Counted from the stretch's first letter, positions 1-6,979 are shown. The stretch is 8,925 nucleotides of DNA from Elusimicrobia bacterium RIFOXYB2_FULL_49_7 (GCA_001800515.1 MGVN01000057.1:6014-14938), one strand, 5' to 3'. A program made the numbers and translations. Notes: generated by a model from the sequence alone, not told the origin.

Positions 1-287
1 CATCCGATCACCTTGGGAACCAGGAAATGGCTCTGGTCCGTCTGGGGTGCGTTCTTCAGGATATCCAGCACATCCGAATGGGATTCCGCCTTGTCTTCCC
101 GTAGATGCGGGGTGACCGTAAACGCATGTTCGCGCGGAGACAATCCGGTCACATCCGCTTTGCTTAACGTATCCATGTAGGATAAAATATCGGACAACTC
201 CTTGCGATATCGCTCGATCTCCTGATCCGAAAGGGAAAGTCTTGAAAGTTTCGCAATATGGATTACCTGGTCCGTTGAAATTTCCAT
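1..287 (-). CDS. gatC: Asp-tRNA(Asn)/Glu-tRNA(Gln) amidotransferase subunit C (3' end cut by window edge)
   Basis: GatC is the small subunit of the GatCAB amidotransferase, which converts mischarged Glu-tRNA(Gln) and/or Asp-tRNA(Asn) to the correct amidated forms in the cytoplasm. GatC stabilises GatA on GatB. The ORF starts at ATG 287 and 95 codons are visible. It begins MEISTDQVIHIAKLSRLSLS, typical of GatC (helix with IAxLARLxLs). It carries the central LSPREH segment and ends ...HFLVPKVIG, matching the VPKV tail of the family. Family members are about 95-100 residues long, so the stop probably lies within a base or a few codons of the window edge; the last two visible bases read TG. A strong GGAGG ribosome site lies 8 bases upstream. 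The gene begins 4 bases after the helicase stop, so it is co-transcribed. gatA would be expected next, outside the window. Confidence 0.93.
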   Translation of the reverse strand, partial: MEISTDQVIHIAKLSRLSLSDQEIERYRKELSDILSYMDTLSKADVTGLSPREHAFTVTPHLREDKAESHSDVLDILKNAPQTDQSHFLVPKVIG

Positions 288-291
288 TCGA

Positions 292-2475
292 TTATCCTCC
301 GACTATCTCCAATTTCGCATATTTCACCATCACCTTTTTGACCGCATCGTTCTGGAATTTAATGGTCGCCTTCATGTTGTCCGCCAAGCCGGATACCATG
401 ACCACGGTCCCTTTGCCCCAAATAGGGTGTTGTACCTTCATCCCGTTCCGGAGCAAACCATCCTCCTGGGAAAAATGCTCATAGGAAGGCATGGCTTGCC
501 GGTTTTCCCGAACCTCGTTAAAAAGCGGGGCTGCCGCAGGTTTGTCCCGCAGTGCAAAAGAGGTGCTTCCACCTGTTCGATCAATACGCCGAATGCAATG
601 TTCCGGCAGTTCATCCAAAAAGGGCGAAGGAAAGGCCGAGGTCGTGGTACCGAAACGGCGCCGGGTGGCCGCATGCGTGAGCATGGCCCATTTTCGGGCA
701 CGCGTGATACCCACGTAAAAAAGACGGCGTTCCTCTTCCAGCCCACCCTCCTCTTCTGCGCGAGAGATGGGAAAAAGGCCGTCCTCCATACCGGTAATAA
801 AGACATAATCGAATTCCAACCCCTTGCCCGCATGAAGGGTCATGAGGGTCACTTGCTCTCCGGTATCGTTTTTCACTGCATCCATATCGGTCAATAAGGC
901 CACTTCCTGGAGAAAACTCTCGAGTGTCGGAGAATCGTTTCGTTCAACATATTCTCCCACCGCATTGATAAATTCACTGACATTGTCCAGCCTCTCACCG
1001 GCCTGTTCCTCTTCCGATTCCTCCAGGTATTTAAGATACCCGCTCTGTTCCGCCACGAATTGGACAAAAGAGACCAGATCCGTCTCCTGACGTTGCGCAG
1101 ACAACGCAAGGCAGAGGTTGTGAAAGACGGAAAAGGCGGTTCGTTCGCGCGCCGTAAACTCCAATGCCTCTTCCAAGCGGCTTAAGGCTTCAAAGGGGCC
1201 GATTTGAAGACGGGCCGCAAATTCACACAAGGAGGCGTAAGCCTTGTCGCCGATGCCCCGTTTGGGCAGATTGATGATACGCGCCAGACTCACCTCATCC
1301 GCCGGATTGACCAAAAGCCTGAGATAGGCCAACACATCCTTGATTTCCTTGCGTTCGTAAAAGCGCAGTCCGCCGACAATGACATAGGGAATGCCGGCAT
1401 TGCGCAGTTCATCCTCCAGCGTGCGGGATTGAGCGTTCGTGCGGTAAAAAATCACGGTACTCTTGGGGCCACGGGTCCGGATGCGGCGTGTCACTTCACG
1501 CGCCTCTTCCAGATCATTGTACAGATAATGCACTTCCAGCTTGTCGCCGCGCTCCCCTTCGGTCCAGAGGGTCTTGGGCTTTCGGGCTTTATTGCGGCTG
1601 ATGACCGCATTCGCGGCGTCAAGAATAGTGGCGGTGGAACGGTAATTCTGTTCCAACCGAACGGTTTTAGCGTCCGGAAAAGCCTTTTCAAATTCCAGGA
1701 TATTACGCAAATCGGCCCCGCGCCAACTGTAAATGGATTGATCGTCGTCTCCCACGACGGTGATATTGCGATGCTTGTTCGAGAGCTGCCGGACCAGTTC
1801 ATACTGAACCCTGTTCGTGTCCTGATATTCGTCGACCAGCAGGTATTGGACCTTCTCCTGGTATTTGTCGCGTAACAAATCGTTTTTCGTGATCATTTCC
1901 AGCGCCTCGATGAGCAGATCGTCAAAATCCATGCCGTTGCTCTTGCGTTTCTTCATTTCATAGCGACGATAAATCGAGGCGAACTGCTCGTCAAAGACAT
2001 TCCCAATCTGTAAATCAAAACGTTCCGGTGTGATGAGCCGGTTTTTCAGACCCGAGATACGCCCCGCAACATCGCCCGGGGAAAAGGATCGGCTATCCGA
2101 CAGATTCAGATCGTCCAGTACCCCTTTAATGATTTTCTTCTGGTCATCCGTATCGTAAATGGTGAAGTTACCGCCCATCACCTTTTCGATGCGGAGCAGC
2201 CGCGCACAAATGGAATGGAAGGTGCCGACGAGAAGTCCCCGGACCGGCAATCGGATAAGCCGCTCGATACGGTCGGCCATTTCCCGGGCCGCCTTATTGG
2301 TAAAGGTCAGCGCCATGATGCGGTAGGGAGACACCCCATGGTCGAAAATCAAGCTGGCGACCTTGTAGGTGATGACGCGTGTCTTGCCGGAGCCGGCGCC
2401 GGACAGCACCAGGAGAGGTCCGTGGAGCGTGGTCACCGCTTCGCGTTGCGGCGCATTCAGTCCGGTTAAATCCAT
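292..2475 (-). CDS. uvrD: UvrD/PcrA-family superfamily 1A 3'-5' DNA helicase
   Basis: An ATP-dependent DNA helicase of the UvrD/PcrA/Rep group, acting in nucleotide excision and mismatch repair, in removal of recombinase from DNA and, through its C-terminal domain, at stalled RNA polymerase. The 727-residue product has the full SF1A motif set: Q-motif LNAPQ (6-10), Walker A GAGSGKT (26-32, Lys31), motif Ia ALTFTNKAA (55-63), motif II DEYQD (215-219), motif III GDDDQSIYSWRG (242-253), motif IV EQNYRS (275-280), motif V TLHAGKGLEF (546-555) and motif VI RRLFYVGITRAR (583-594). Residues about 677-725 look like the Tudor-like tail of PcrA/UvrD (VQHPIWGKGTV...). The start was placed at ATG 2475: the protein then begins directly at the Q-motif region, and AGGGA lies 5 bases upstream. 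The frame remains open upstream to 2649 only because it runs under the preceding gene. That gene's stop is 1 base upstream, so translational coupling is likely. Whether it should be called uvrD or pcrA depends on lineage. Confidence 0.95.
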   Translation of the reverse strand: MDLTGLNAPQREAVTTLHGPLLVLSGAGSGKTRVITYKVASLIFDHGVSPYRIMALTFTNKAAREMADRIERLIRLPVRGLLVGTFHSICARLLRIEKVMGGNFTIYDTDDQKKIIKGVLDDLNLSDSRSFSPGDVAGRISGLKNRLITPERFDLQIGNVFDEQFASIYRRYEMKKRKSNGMDFDDLLIEALEMITKNDLLRDKYQEKVQYLLVDEYQDTNRVQYELVRQLSNKHRNITVVGDDDQSIYSWRGADLRNILEFEKAFPDAKTVRLEQNYRSTATILDAANAVISRNKARKPKTLWTEGERGDKLEVHYLYNDLEEAREVTRRIRTRGPKSTVIFYRTNAQSRTLEDELRNAGIPYVIVGGLRFYERKEIKDVLAYLRLLVNPADEVSLARIINLPKRGIGDKAYASLCEFAARLQIGPFEALSRLEEALEFTARERTAFSVFHNLCLALSAQRQETDLVSFVQFVAEQSGYLKYLEESEEEQAGERLDNVSEFINAVGEYVERNDSPTLESFLQEVALLTDMDAVKNDTGEQVTLMTLHAGKGLEFDYVFITGMEDGLFPISRAEEEGGLEEERRLFYVGITRARKWAMLTHAATRRRFGTTTSAFPSPFLDELPEHCIRRIDRTGGSTSFALRDKPAAAPLFNEVRENRQAMPSYEHFSQEDGLLRNGMKVQHPIWGKGTVVMVSGLADNMKATIKFQNDAVKKVMVKYAKLEIVGG
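296..300 (-). promoter_or_regulatory. Shine-Dalgarno of gatC
   Basis: On the minus strand GGAGG is followed by 8 bases and the gatC ATG at 287. It overlaps no coding sequence except the last few codons of the upstream helicase gene, whose TAA stop lies at 292-294. This lets gatC be translated independently of its upstream neighbour. Confidence 0.8.
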
Positions 2476-2476
2476 C

Positions 2477-4318
2477 TCATTCCCTGCCCGAAACTGCAAG
2501 GACCTGCTCCAGCGTCGTAATACCTTCCAGCGCTTTTCGAAAACCATCCATGCGGAGAGTATGCAATCCCTTCTGGAGGGCCAAACGGCGTAATTCATCC
2601 GATGAGAGACCGGTGGCAATGCCATTCCGAAGCGATTCATCCGGTACAAAGAGTTCGAATAAACCGATGCGTCCCTGATAACCGGAGAAAGCGCATTTCT
2701 GACAACCCCGACCGCGGAAAAAGGTGGTATTGGGCCGTAAGCGAAGGGATTCCAGGAGCTCCGAGGAGGGATGATAGGCTTCCCGGCATTCCACGCAAAT
2801 GCGACGTACCAGTTTCTGGGAAAGTACGCCGGAAAGGCCCATGCCCAAAGTCAGCGGCTCCACCCCCATCTCTCTAAGGAGCGAATATATCGACGTGGCA
2901 TCCGAAGCATGAACCCCGGATAAAATACGACGACCATTCAAGGCGGCCTGAAAAATAAGAGCCGCGGTCTCATCATCCTCTATCTCACTCACCATCACCA
3001 CATCCGCATCATCCATGAGGACCGAATGAAGCCCTTTTCCGAAAGAATATCCTCTGGCTGAATCAACCTGAGTCTGAGCCACCCCGTCCAAAAAGGTGTC
3101 GATATTTTTCTCAATCGTAGCGATACTCAAATTGTTGTCTCCCAAAATCCGGAGGGAGGCATACAGCGTGGTGGTCATTCCGCTATCCATGGGTCCGGAA
3201 ATCAAAACAATCCCTTGTTTCTGTAAAAGAAGATTTTCATACTGCTGTTGAACGGCGCTATAAAAGCCGAGATCCTCCAACCGTTCGAGACTGGCATCAC
3301 GGTTCAGGAGTTTGATGGTCATCTTTTCACGCTGCTTATCGAAACCGACCAGCACCGGAAAGGTGGACAGCTTGACCGCCGCCTCCTTATTGACCGCCCG
3401 ATGGGTAAAATAGCCGTTCTGTATAACGTGACGTTCCTCCACCTTCAGATGCGCCATTGTCTTGAGCGTGTCCACCACTTCCTCCTGAAGGGCCGGAGGA
3501 ACGGGCGTCAAGCGCTGCAACGCACCGTCGATACGGAGACGCACGGACAATCCCTCTTGCACGGGTTCCAGATGCACAAAACTGGCCCCCTCCAGAAGCG
3601 CTTGTCCCAGAATGAGATCCACCAGTTTGCGCGCCTCGCTTTTATGGGCTTCACGTTGAATCGTCCCGGGACGATTTTCCGCGGGCTTGACATATCGCTT
3701 TGGATCCGGATAGGCTTTGTCCAGAGCAATCTTGAAATTCTCAGAAGTGATATAAGCCGGCTCCACCGGATGGTTCACTTTGGCTTCCACCTCTTTAACG
3801 ATTCGGTTATTGAACGGTTCGTGGAAAGCAACCACCAAATGGGGACCGGCCATGCAGAGCGGCACGGCCTTAAAGGAAGCGGCTTCGGTACGCGTTAACA
3901 GGTCCACCAGATCCTTCTTGAACAGCATCTGCTCGGGTTCCACGACCTTCACGTCGAATTGAGTGCTTAACGCATCGAAAAGCTGCTGCGGTGAAAGCAT
4001 TTCCTTTTCCACCAGGATTTCCCCCAGCAACCGGCCCGATTCCTGCTGCAGGCGCAGTGTTTCGTTCAGCTGTTCCAACGTCAATCGGCCGCTTTCCAGG
4101 AGAATTTCGCCTATCTTCCGGCTCTGCGCCTTGTCCAGTTCCTCGGCCAACACTTTTTCGAGTGTAACATAATCGATGAGACCGAGATGAATGAGCGATG
4201 AGCCCAGCGACGCACCGCTTTTCTTTTGATGCATCAGACCTTGGGTCAACTGGTCCAGATTAATCAGTCCCCGCTCCAGGAGGATCTCCCCGACTTTCTT
4301 CAGAGGTCGACGTCTCAT
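2477..4318 (-). CDS. GspE/PilB/MshE-like protein with tandem MshEN domains and a degenerate ATPase core
   Basis: A 613-residue relative of type II secretion/type IV pilus assembly ATPases. Residues about 6-60 and 67-122 are two MshEN/GspE-N units, each with the VGEILL.../IGEILLESG type helix and an LGxxL second half; in MshE such domains bind cyclic di-GMP. Residues 132-203 resemble the GspE N1-type domain, and 228-600 the hexameric ATPase fold. The C-terminal tetracysteine zinc site is intact (Cys508, 511, 539, 542), as is the GRIGLFEL segment. The nucleotide site is not. Walker A reads GPMDSGMT (375-382), with Met381 replacing the essential Lys. The expected TIEDP is TIEKN. The LRxxLRxDPD box is LHSVLMDDAD. 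GEIRD is SEIED (444-448). TGHLVLSTLHT is NGRRILSGVHA (461-471). Glu445 is retained. It is therefore probably not a working motor and may be a regulatory or structural paralogue. The gene starts 2 bases after the regulator's stop and ends 1 base before uvrD. No other pilus or secretion gene is visible. Confidence 0.85.
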   Translation of the reverse strand: MRRRPLKKVGEILLERGLINLDQLTQGLMHQKKSGASLGSSLIHLGLIDYVTLEKVLAEELDKAQSRKIGEILLESGRLTLEQLNETLRLQQESGRLLGEILVEKEMLSPQQLFDALSTQFDVKVVEPEQMLFKKDLVDLLTRTEAASFKAVPLCMAGPHLVVAFHEPFNNRIVKEVEAKVNHPVEPAYITSENFKIALDKAYPDPKRYVKPAENRPGTIQREAHKSEARKLVDLILGQALLEGASFVHLEPVQEGLSVRLRIDGALQRLTPVPPALQEEVVDTLKTMAHLKVEERHVIQNGYFTHRAVNKEAAVKLSTFPVLVGFDKQREKMTIKLLNRDASLERLEDLGFYSAVQQQYENLLLQKQGIVLISGPMDSGMTTTLYASLRILGDNNLSIATIEKNIDTFLDGVAQTQVDSARGYSFGKGLHSVLMDDADVVMVSEIEDDETAALIFQAALNGRRILSGVHASDATSIYSLLREMGVEPLTLGMGLSGVLSQKLVRRICVECREAYHPSSELLESLRLRPNTTFFRGRGCQKCAFSGYQGRIGLFELFVPDESLRNGIATGLSSDELRRLALQKGLHTLRMDGFRKALEGITTLEQVLAVSGRE

Positions 4319-4320
4319 AC

Positions 4321-5634
4321 TCAAAGACTCCTTTCTGCCGGAGAGCCTGCACTTCCGGATACGGTCTCATTGGTCCGCGCCAGTTTTTGCGCCAATATCT
4401 TGGACAGGTAAATGCCGTAATGAGGGTATCGCTTGATGACCGACACAAAAGCCTGCTTTGATATCTTGACCAAAAGGCCTTCCTGTTCGGTCGTGACTCT
4501 GGCACTGCGACGATGATTCATCAGAAAGGACATCTCTCCCATGAAAATATCGGCCGGCGTCAGGGTCCCCACACGGTGATCGTTCCGGAAGACACCGTAT
4601 CGTCCGGAGGCGATGAAAAAAAGATGATCACTCTCCTCATTCTCCTTGAAAACAACCTGTCCTGACGCAAAAGACAATTTTTCTTCATTCACGAATCCGA
4701 CGGGAATCCCTCGCCGCTGACGTCCGGAATGTTCCAGCGTAAAAACAGCCTCATTGCCCATCTCGTTATAAGTGAGATTGCTGGCAAAATGGCGGGCCAT
4801 CAGAATACCCCGGCCGTGAAGACGAAAAATACCCGACCCATCCACCGGGTTTCTGACATTCGCCCAATCAAAACCGGCACCCTCATCCTGAATCCGGTAC
4901 ACCGACCGTTCCGGGGTGATGGCATAATGGACACGAACCCTTTTGGGGGCTACCGCCGGGTGCGCACATTTTTGCTCGATCAGATCGCCGATATCCCTTC
5001 CGGCACCGAGAAAATCGCTTTTTTCCTGAAACGTGATTCCGCAATTACCATGTTCTATCCCGTTCATGATTAGTTCGACGAGACTGATATAAAGGGCGTT
5101 CTTTCCCTTGCGATCAACATAGCCGTTGTTAAACAGGTGAATGGCCAACAAGCTGGCATAACAACCCACCGCATAAGGACTGTTCTCAATCTCAAAGGTG
5201 CCGGTCATATTTTCCAGAAGATGCGAAGCAAGATCCCGTTGGAAGATAATCTGCCGGTTTTCCTCGACAATACGGATGGATTTAAGCAAGGAAGAAGTGA
5301 TATGGCCATATTCCACAAGATTGACAAGGTTCATGTCCGGCACTCTTTCCAAAAGCTCTTCTTCAATATCGGACCCGCCGTCAAACAAGCCGATGATGGC
5401 AAAACTGTTCAACCAGGGATCTTTTTGAATATGCCGGTAAATGACATCCAAAATACCATTCTTATTCGATAAATCAATGATGACAATCTCGGGCATGTCA
5501 TAGCTTAAAAAAGCAAGCGCTTCTTCCGGATCGTAGATGAATTTGAAATTATATGGAGACTTGTCCTTCAAGATCTCTCTGGAGACCCTTTTTAAACAAT
5601 TCTCCCCGCAGTTTAGAATGCCGATAATGCTCAT
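4321..5634 (-). CDS. Three-domain regulator: receiver-like, RsbW/SpoIIE-type HATPase, cNMP-binding domain
   Basis: A 437-residue soluble signalling protein with no membrane segment. Residues 1-125 look like a CheY-like fold. Asp54 in VIIDL sits where the phospho-acceptor would be, but the N-terminal acidic pair is missing (ILNCGEN) and no conserved Lys is seen near the end, so it may be a pseudo-receiver. Residues about 150-305 form a GHKL ATPase of the anti-sigma-kinase type: N-box ELIMNGIEHGN (188-198; Glu188, Asn191, His195), G1 DEGAGFD (250-256) and G2 HGRGILMAR (273-281). No dimerisation/phospho-acceptor His domain precedes it. Residues about 315-420 form a cyclic-nucleotide-binding domain with a phosphate cassette GEMSF...RRSARV (366-380). 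No DNA-binding helix-turn-helix follows, so it is not a CRP-type transcription factor. It is the first gene of a leftward operon driven by a consensus promoter 21-50 bases upstream, with no clear Shine-Dalgarno. Its partner protein and ligand are unknown; the adjacent pseudo-ATPase is the obvious candidate partner. Confidence 0.85.
   Translation of the reverse strand: MSIIGILNCGENCLKRVSREILKDKSPYNFKFIYDPEEALAFLSYDMPEIVIIDLSNKNGILDVIYRHIQKDPWLNSFAIIGLFDGGSDIEEELLERVPDMNLVNLVEYGHITSSLLKSIRIVEENRQIIFQRDLASHLLENMTGTFEIENSPYAVGCYASLLAIHLFNNGYVDRKGKNALYISLVELIMNGIEHGNCGITFQEKSDFLGAGRDIGDLIEQKCAHPAVAPKRVRVHYAITPERSVYRIQDEGAGFDWANVRNPVDGSGIFRLHGRGILMARHFASNLTYNEMGNEAVFTLEHSGRQRRGIPVGFVNEEKLSFASGQVVFKENEESDHLFFIASGRYGVFRNDHRVGTLTPADIFMGEMSFLMNHRRSARVTTEQEGLLVKISKQAFVSVIKRYPHYGIYLSKILAQKLARTNETVSGSAGSPAERSL
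4328..4334 (-). promoter_or_regulatory. Ribosome site that fixes the start of the GspE-like gene
   Basis: The minus strand reads AAAGGAG, followed by 9 bases and ATG 4318. A TTG at 4324 in the same frame would sit only 3 bases from this site, and it overlaps the upstream stop codon. ATG 4318 is therefore the better start, giving MRRRPLKKVG as the N-terminus. Confidence 0.7.
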
Positions 5635-5654
5635 AATAAATTGTCAGTAAAAGA

Positions 5655-5684
5655 ATTATAACTTTTTTACAATTCCCATGTCAA
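5655..5684 (-). promoter_or_regulatory. Consensus sigma-70 promoter of the leftward operon
   Basis: Read on the minus strand, TTGACA (5684-5679) is followed by an 18-base spacer and TATAAT (5660-5655). Both hexamers match the consensus exactly. Initiation would fall near 5648, giving a leader of about 14 bases ahead of the regulator ATG at 5634. No Shine-Dalgarno is visible in that leader (CTGACAATTTATT). Seen by motif only, but two perfect hexamers at near-optimal spacing in an AT-rich intergenic gap are unlikely to be chance. Confidence 0.75.
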
Positions 5685-5729
5685 AGATTTCATGCTCAAA
5701 ATATAAATTATTGAAATGGTTTTCTTCAT

Positions 5730-5758
5730 TTGACACAATTCACTGTATTTGTTATCTT
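5730..5758 (+). promoter_or_regulatory. Sigma-70 promoter of the L,D-transpeptidase/coiled-coil pair
   Basis: TTGACA (5730-5735), a 17-base spacer and TATCTT (5753-5758). The -35 hexamer is perfect and the -10 matches 4 of 6. Predicted initiation near 5765 is only 1-2 bases before ATG 5767. The mRNA would then be leaderless, or translation begins further downstream at ATG 5905. The 7-base -35 cores TGTCAAA (5679-5685) and TTTGACA (5729-5735) of the two divergent promoters form an inverted pair. Confidence 0.55.
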
Positions 5759-5766
5759 TACGTTTT

Positions 5767-6969
5767 ATGAACCGTTTTACTTACCCCTTTCGATATCATT
5801 TTAAAAAATGGTCAATTATACTGGATACCTTTCTCTTCAGTCGTCAAATCCGGCAAGCCTATCCCCTTCATCCGGCCCTGGCACATACCTTTGCACTGTC
5901 CAGGATGGTAACCGCCCATCCTTTTCTCACTCTGCTGCTGCCCCTTGTCACGATTCTTTTCTCGTGGTTGTTGCTGGCAGTCCCTTTCCGCGCCCCCTCA
6001 TTGGACGCCTTATTTTCCAGGTCTCATTCTGCAAGAACCCTTGCCCCTAAAGCGGTGCCGATACTGCAAGCGCTGCCGAAAAAAATCTCCTCCTCTGAGG
6101 AAAGAAAGTCAACGAACCGGCAATCACTCTACATCCTTGTGGCGGACAAGACCGCTAAATTGTTGCGGGTCATCCGCTTCTATGATGACAATGATTTTGA
6201 TACAATTAAAATCTATCCCATGGCCATCGGCACCAACTGGGGCCGCAAGGAAAAGGCGGGTGATCTGAAGACCCCGGAAGGCTTTTATTGGCTTGTCAAC
6301 ATCTTTGAAGATCGCGAATTGCCGCCCATTTATGGAGTTCGAGCCTTTGTCACCAACTACCCGAACGAACAGGATCTGCGGGACGGGCGGACCGGTACCG
6401 GCATCTGGATTCACGGTGTGGAGCCGGGCAAGGCTCCGGATAAGACCAAAGGCTGCCTTGAAATCGCCAACGAAAATCTGAAGGATATTTCCAATTTCAT
6501 CGGTATCGGCACGCCGCTCCTGATTTGCGAAAAGGTTTTCGACATATCGGATTCCATCCATAAATACTTCCGCTTTAACGAATTATTGCCTGAACGAGAA
6601 ACGGTCCTGACCCGCAGTCGAAGCGAACAGGAATTGCTGCAAAATTTCGTGGAAAAATGGCGGGTGGCCTGGGAATCACGGGACATCGACCAATACACAT
6701 CACTTTACAACCCGCTCTACAAGCAGGACGGCATGGACTTTGAACAATGGAAGCGTTATAAAGAAGCCATTTTCCGGAATTCCCAAAGTATCAGTGTTTC
6801 CGTCTCCGGCCTCAAGATTCAAAAGAAATCGGGAGATACGGCCTTCATTCGTTTTCTTCAGGATTATGAATCCGGAACCTATAAGACCCAAAGTCAAAAA
6901 GAACTCATACTGACCCGTTCCAACGGGGAATGGCGGATTGCCCAGGAAAACAAGATTACCGAGAATTAA
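5767..6969 (+). CDS. Membrane-anchored YkuD-family L,D-transpeptidase/carboxypeptidase with NTF2-like C-terminal domain (Csd6-like)
   Basis: A predicted periplasmic peptidoglycan enzyme. YkuD-fold proteins cut or join stem peptides at the meso-diaminopimelate/D-Ala bond; the Csd6 subgroup acts as an L,D-carboxypeptidase needed for helical shape in Helicobacter. From ATG 5767 the product is 400 residues. It has a basic cytoplasmic tail (1-51), one hydrophobic segment (about 52-73, LTLLLPLVTILFSWLLLAVPF region), a linker, a YkuD domain (about 119-255) with WIHG (His216) and KGCLE (Cys230) as catalytic His and Cys, and an NTF2-like domain (about 286-396; LLQNFVEKWRVAWESRD..., ending NGEWRIAQEN). 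Glu232 occupies the place where many YkuD enzymes have Arg. No Shine-Dalgarno precedes ATG 5767. ATG 5905 (Met47), just before the membrane segment, is an alternative start, and an in-frame TTG at 5749 lies upstream of the predicted transcription start. A long coiled-coil gene follows after 10 bases. Transpeptidase versus carboxypeptidase activity cannot be decided from sequence alone. Confidence 0.85.
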   Translation: MNRFTYPFRYHFKKWSIILDTFLFSRQIRQAYPLHPALAHTFALSRMVTAHPFLTLLLPLVTILFSWLLLAVPFRAPSLDALFSRSHSARTLAPKAVPILQALPKKISSSEERKSTNRQSLYILVADKTAKLLRVIRFYDDNDFDTIKIYPMAIGTNWGRKEKAGDLKTPEGFYWLVNIFEDRELPPIYGVRAFVTNYPNEQDLRDGRTGTGIWIHGVEPGKAPDKTKGCLEIANENLKDISNFIGIGTPLLICEKVFDISDSIHKYFRFNELLPERETVLTRSRSEQELLQNFVEKWRVAWESRDIDQYTSLYNPLYKQDGMDFEQWKRYKEAIFRNSQSISVSVSGLKIQKKSGDTAFIRFLQDYESGTYKTQSQKELILTRSNGEWRIAQENKITEN

Positions 6970-6974
6970 GGGAG
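6970..6974 (+). promoter_or_regulatory. Shine-Dalgarno of the coiled-coil gene
   Basis: GGGAG (AAGGGAG if the last two bases of the upstream TAA are included) lies 5 bases before ATG 6980. It supports that start and tight coupling to the preceding L,D-transpeptidase-like gene. Confidence 0.7.
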
Positions 6975-6979
6975 CGAAC

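Noticed and set aside
1204..1875. Plus-strand frame of 223 codons inside the helicase gene.
   Set aside because: It lies wholly antisense to helicase motifs that are unmistakable on the other strand, and has no ribosome site or recognisable domain.
2476..2649. N-terminal extension of the helicase to 2649.
   Set aside because: It overlaps the end of the GspE-like gene, has no family similarity (Arg/Trp rich), and the Q-motif region begins directly after ATG 2475, which has its own ribosome site.
3248..3898. Plus-strand frame of 216 codons inside the GspE-like gene.
   Set aside because: It is antisense to the conserved ATPase-fold region, and its composition (His, Gln, Arg rich) is typical of a shadow frame.
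2477..4318. Treating the GspE-like gene as a pseudogene or as sequencing error.
   Set aside because: The frame is intact, has a good ribosome site, keeps its zinc cysteines and fold motifs, and the changes are several independent substitutions, not frameshifts.
5635..5766. Search for a CRISPR array, tRNA, riboswitch or terminator in the only sizeable non-coding gap.
   Set aside because: The gap is short and AT-rich, and beyond the two promoters I see no repeat array, cloverleaf or GC-rich hairpin followed by T-run.
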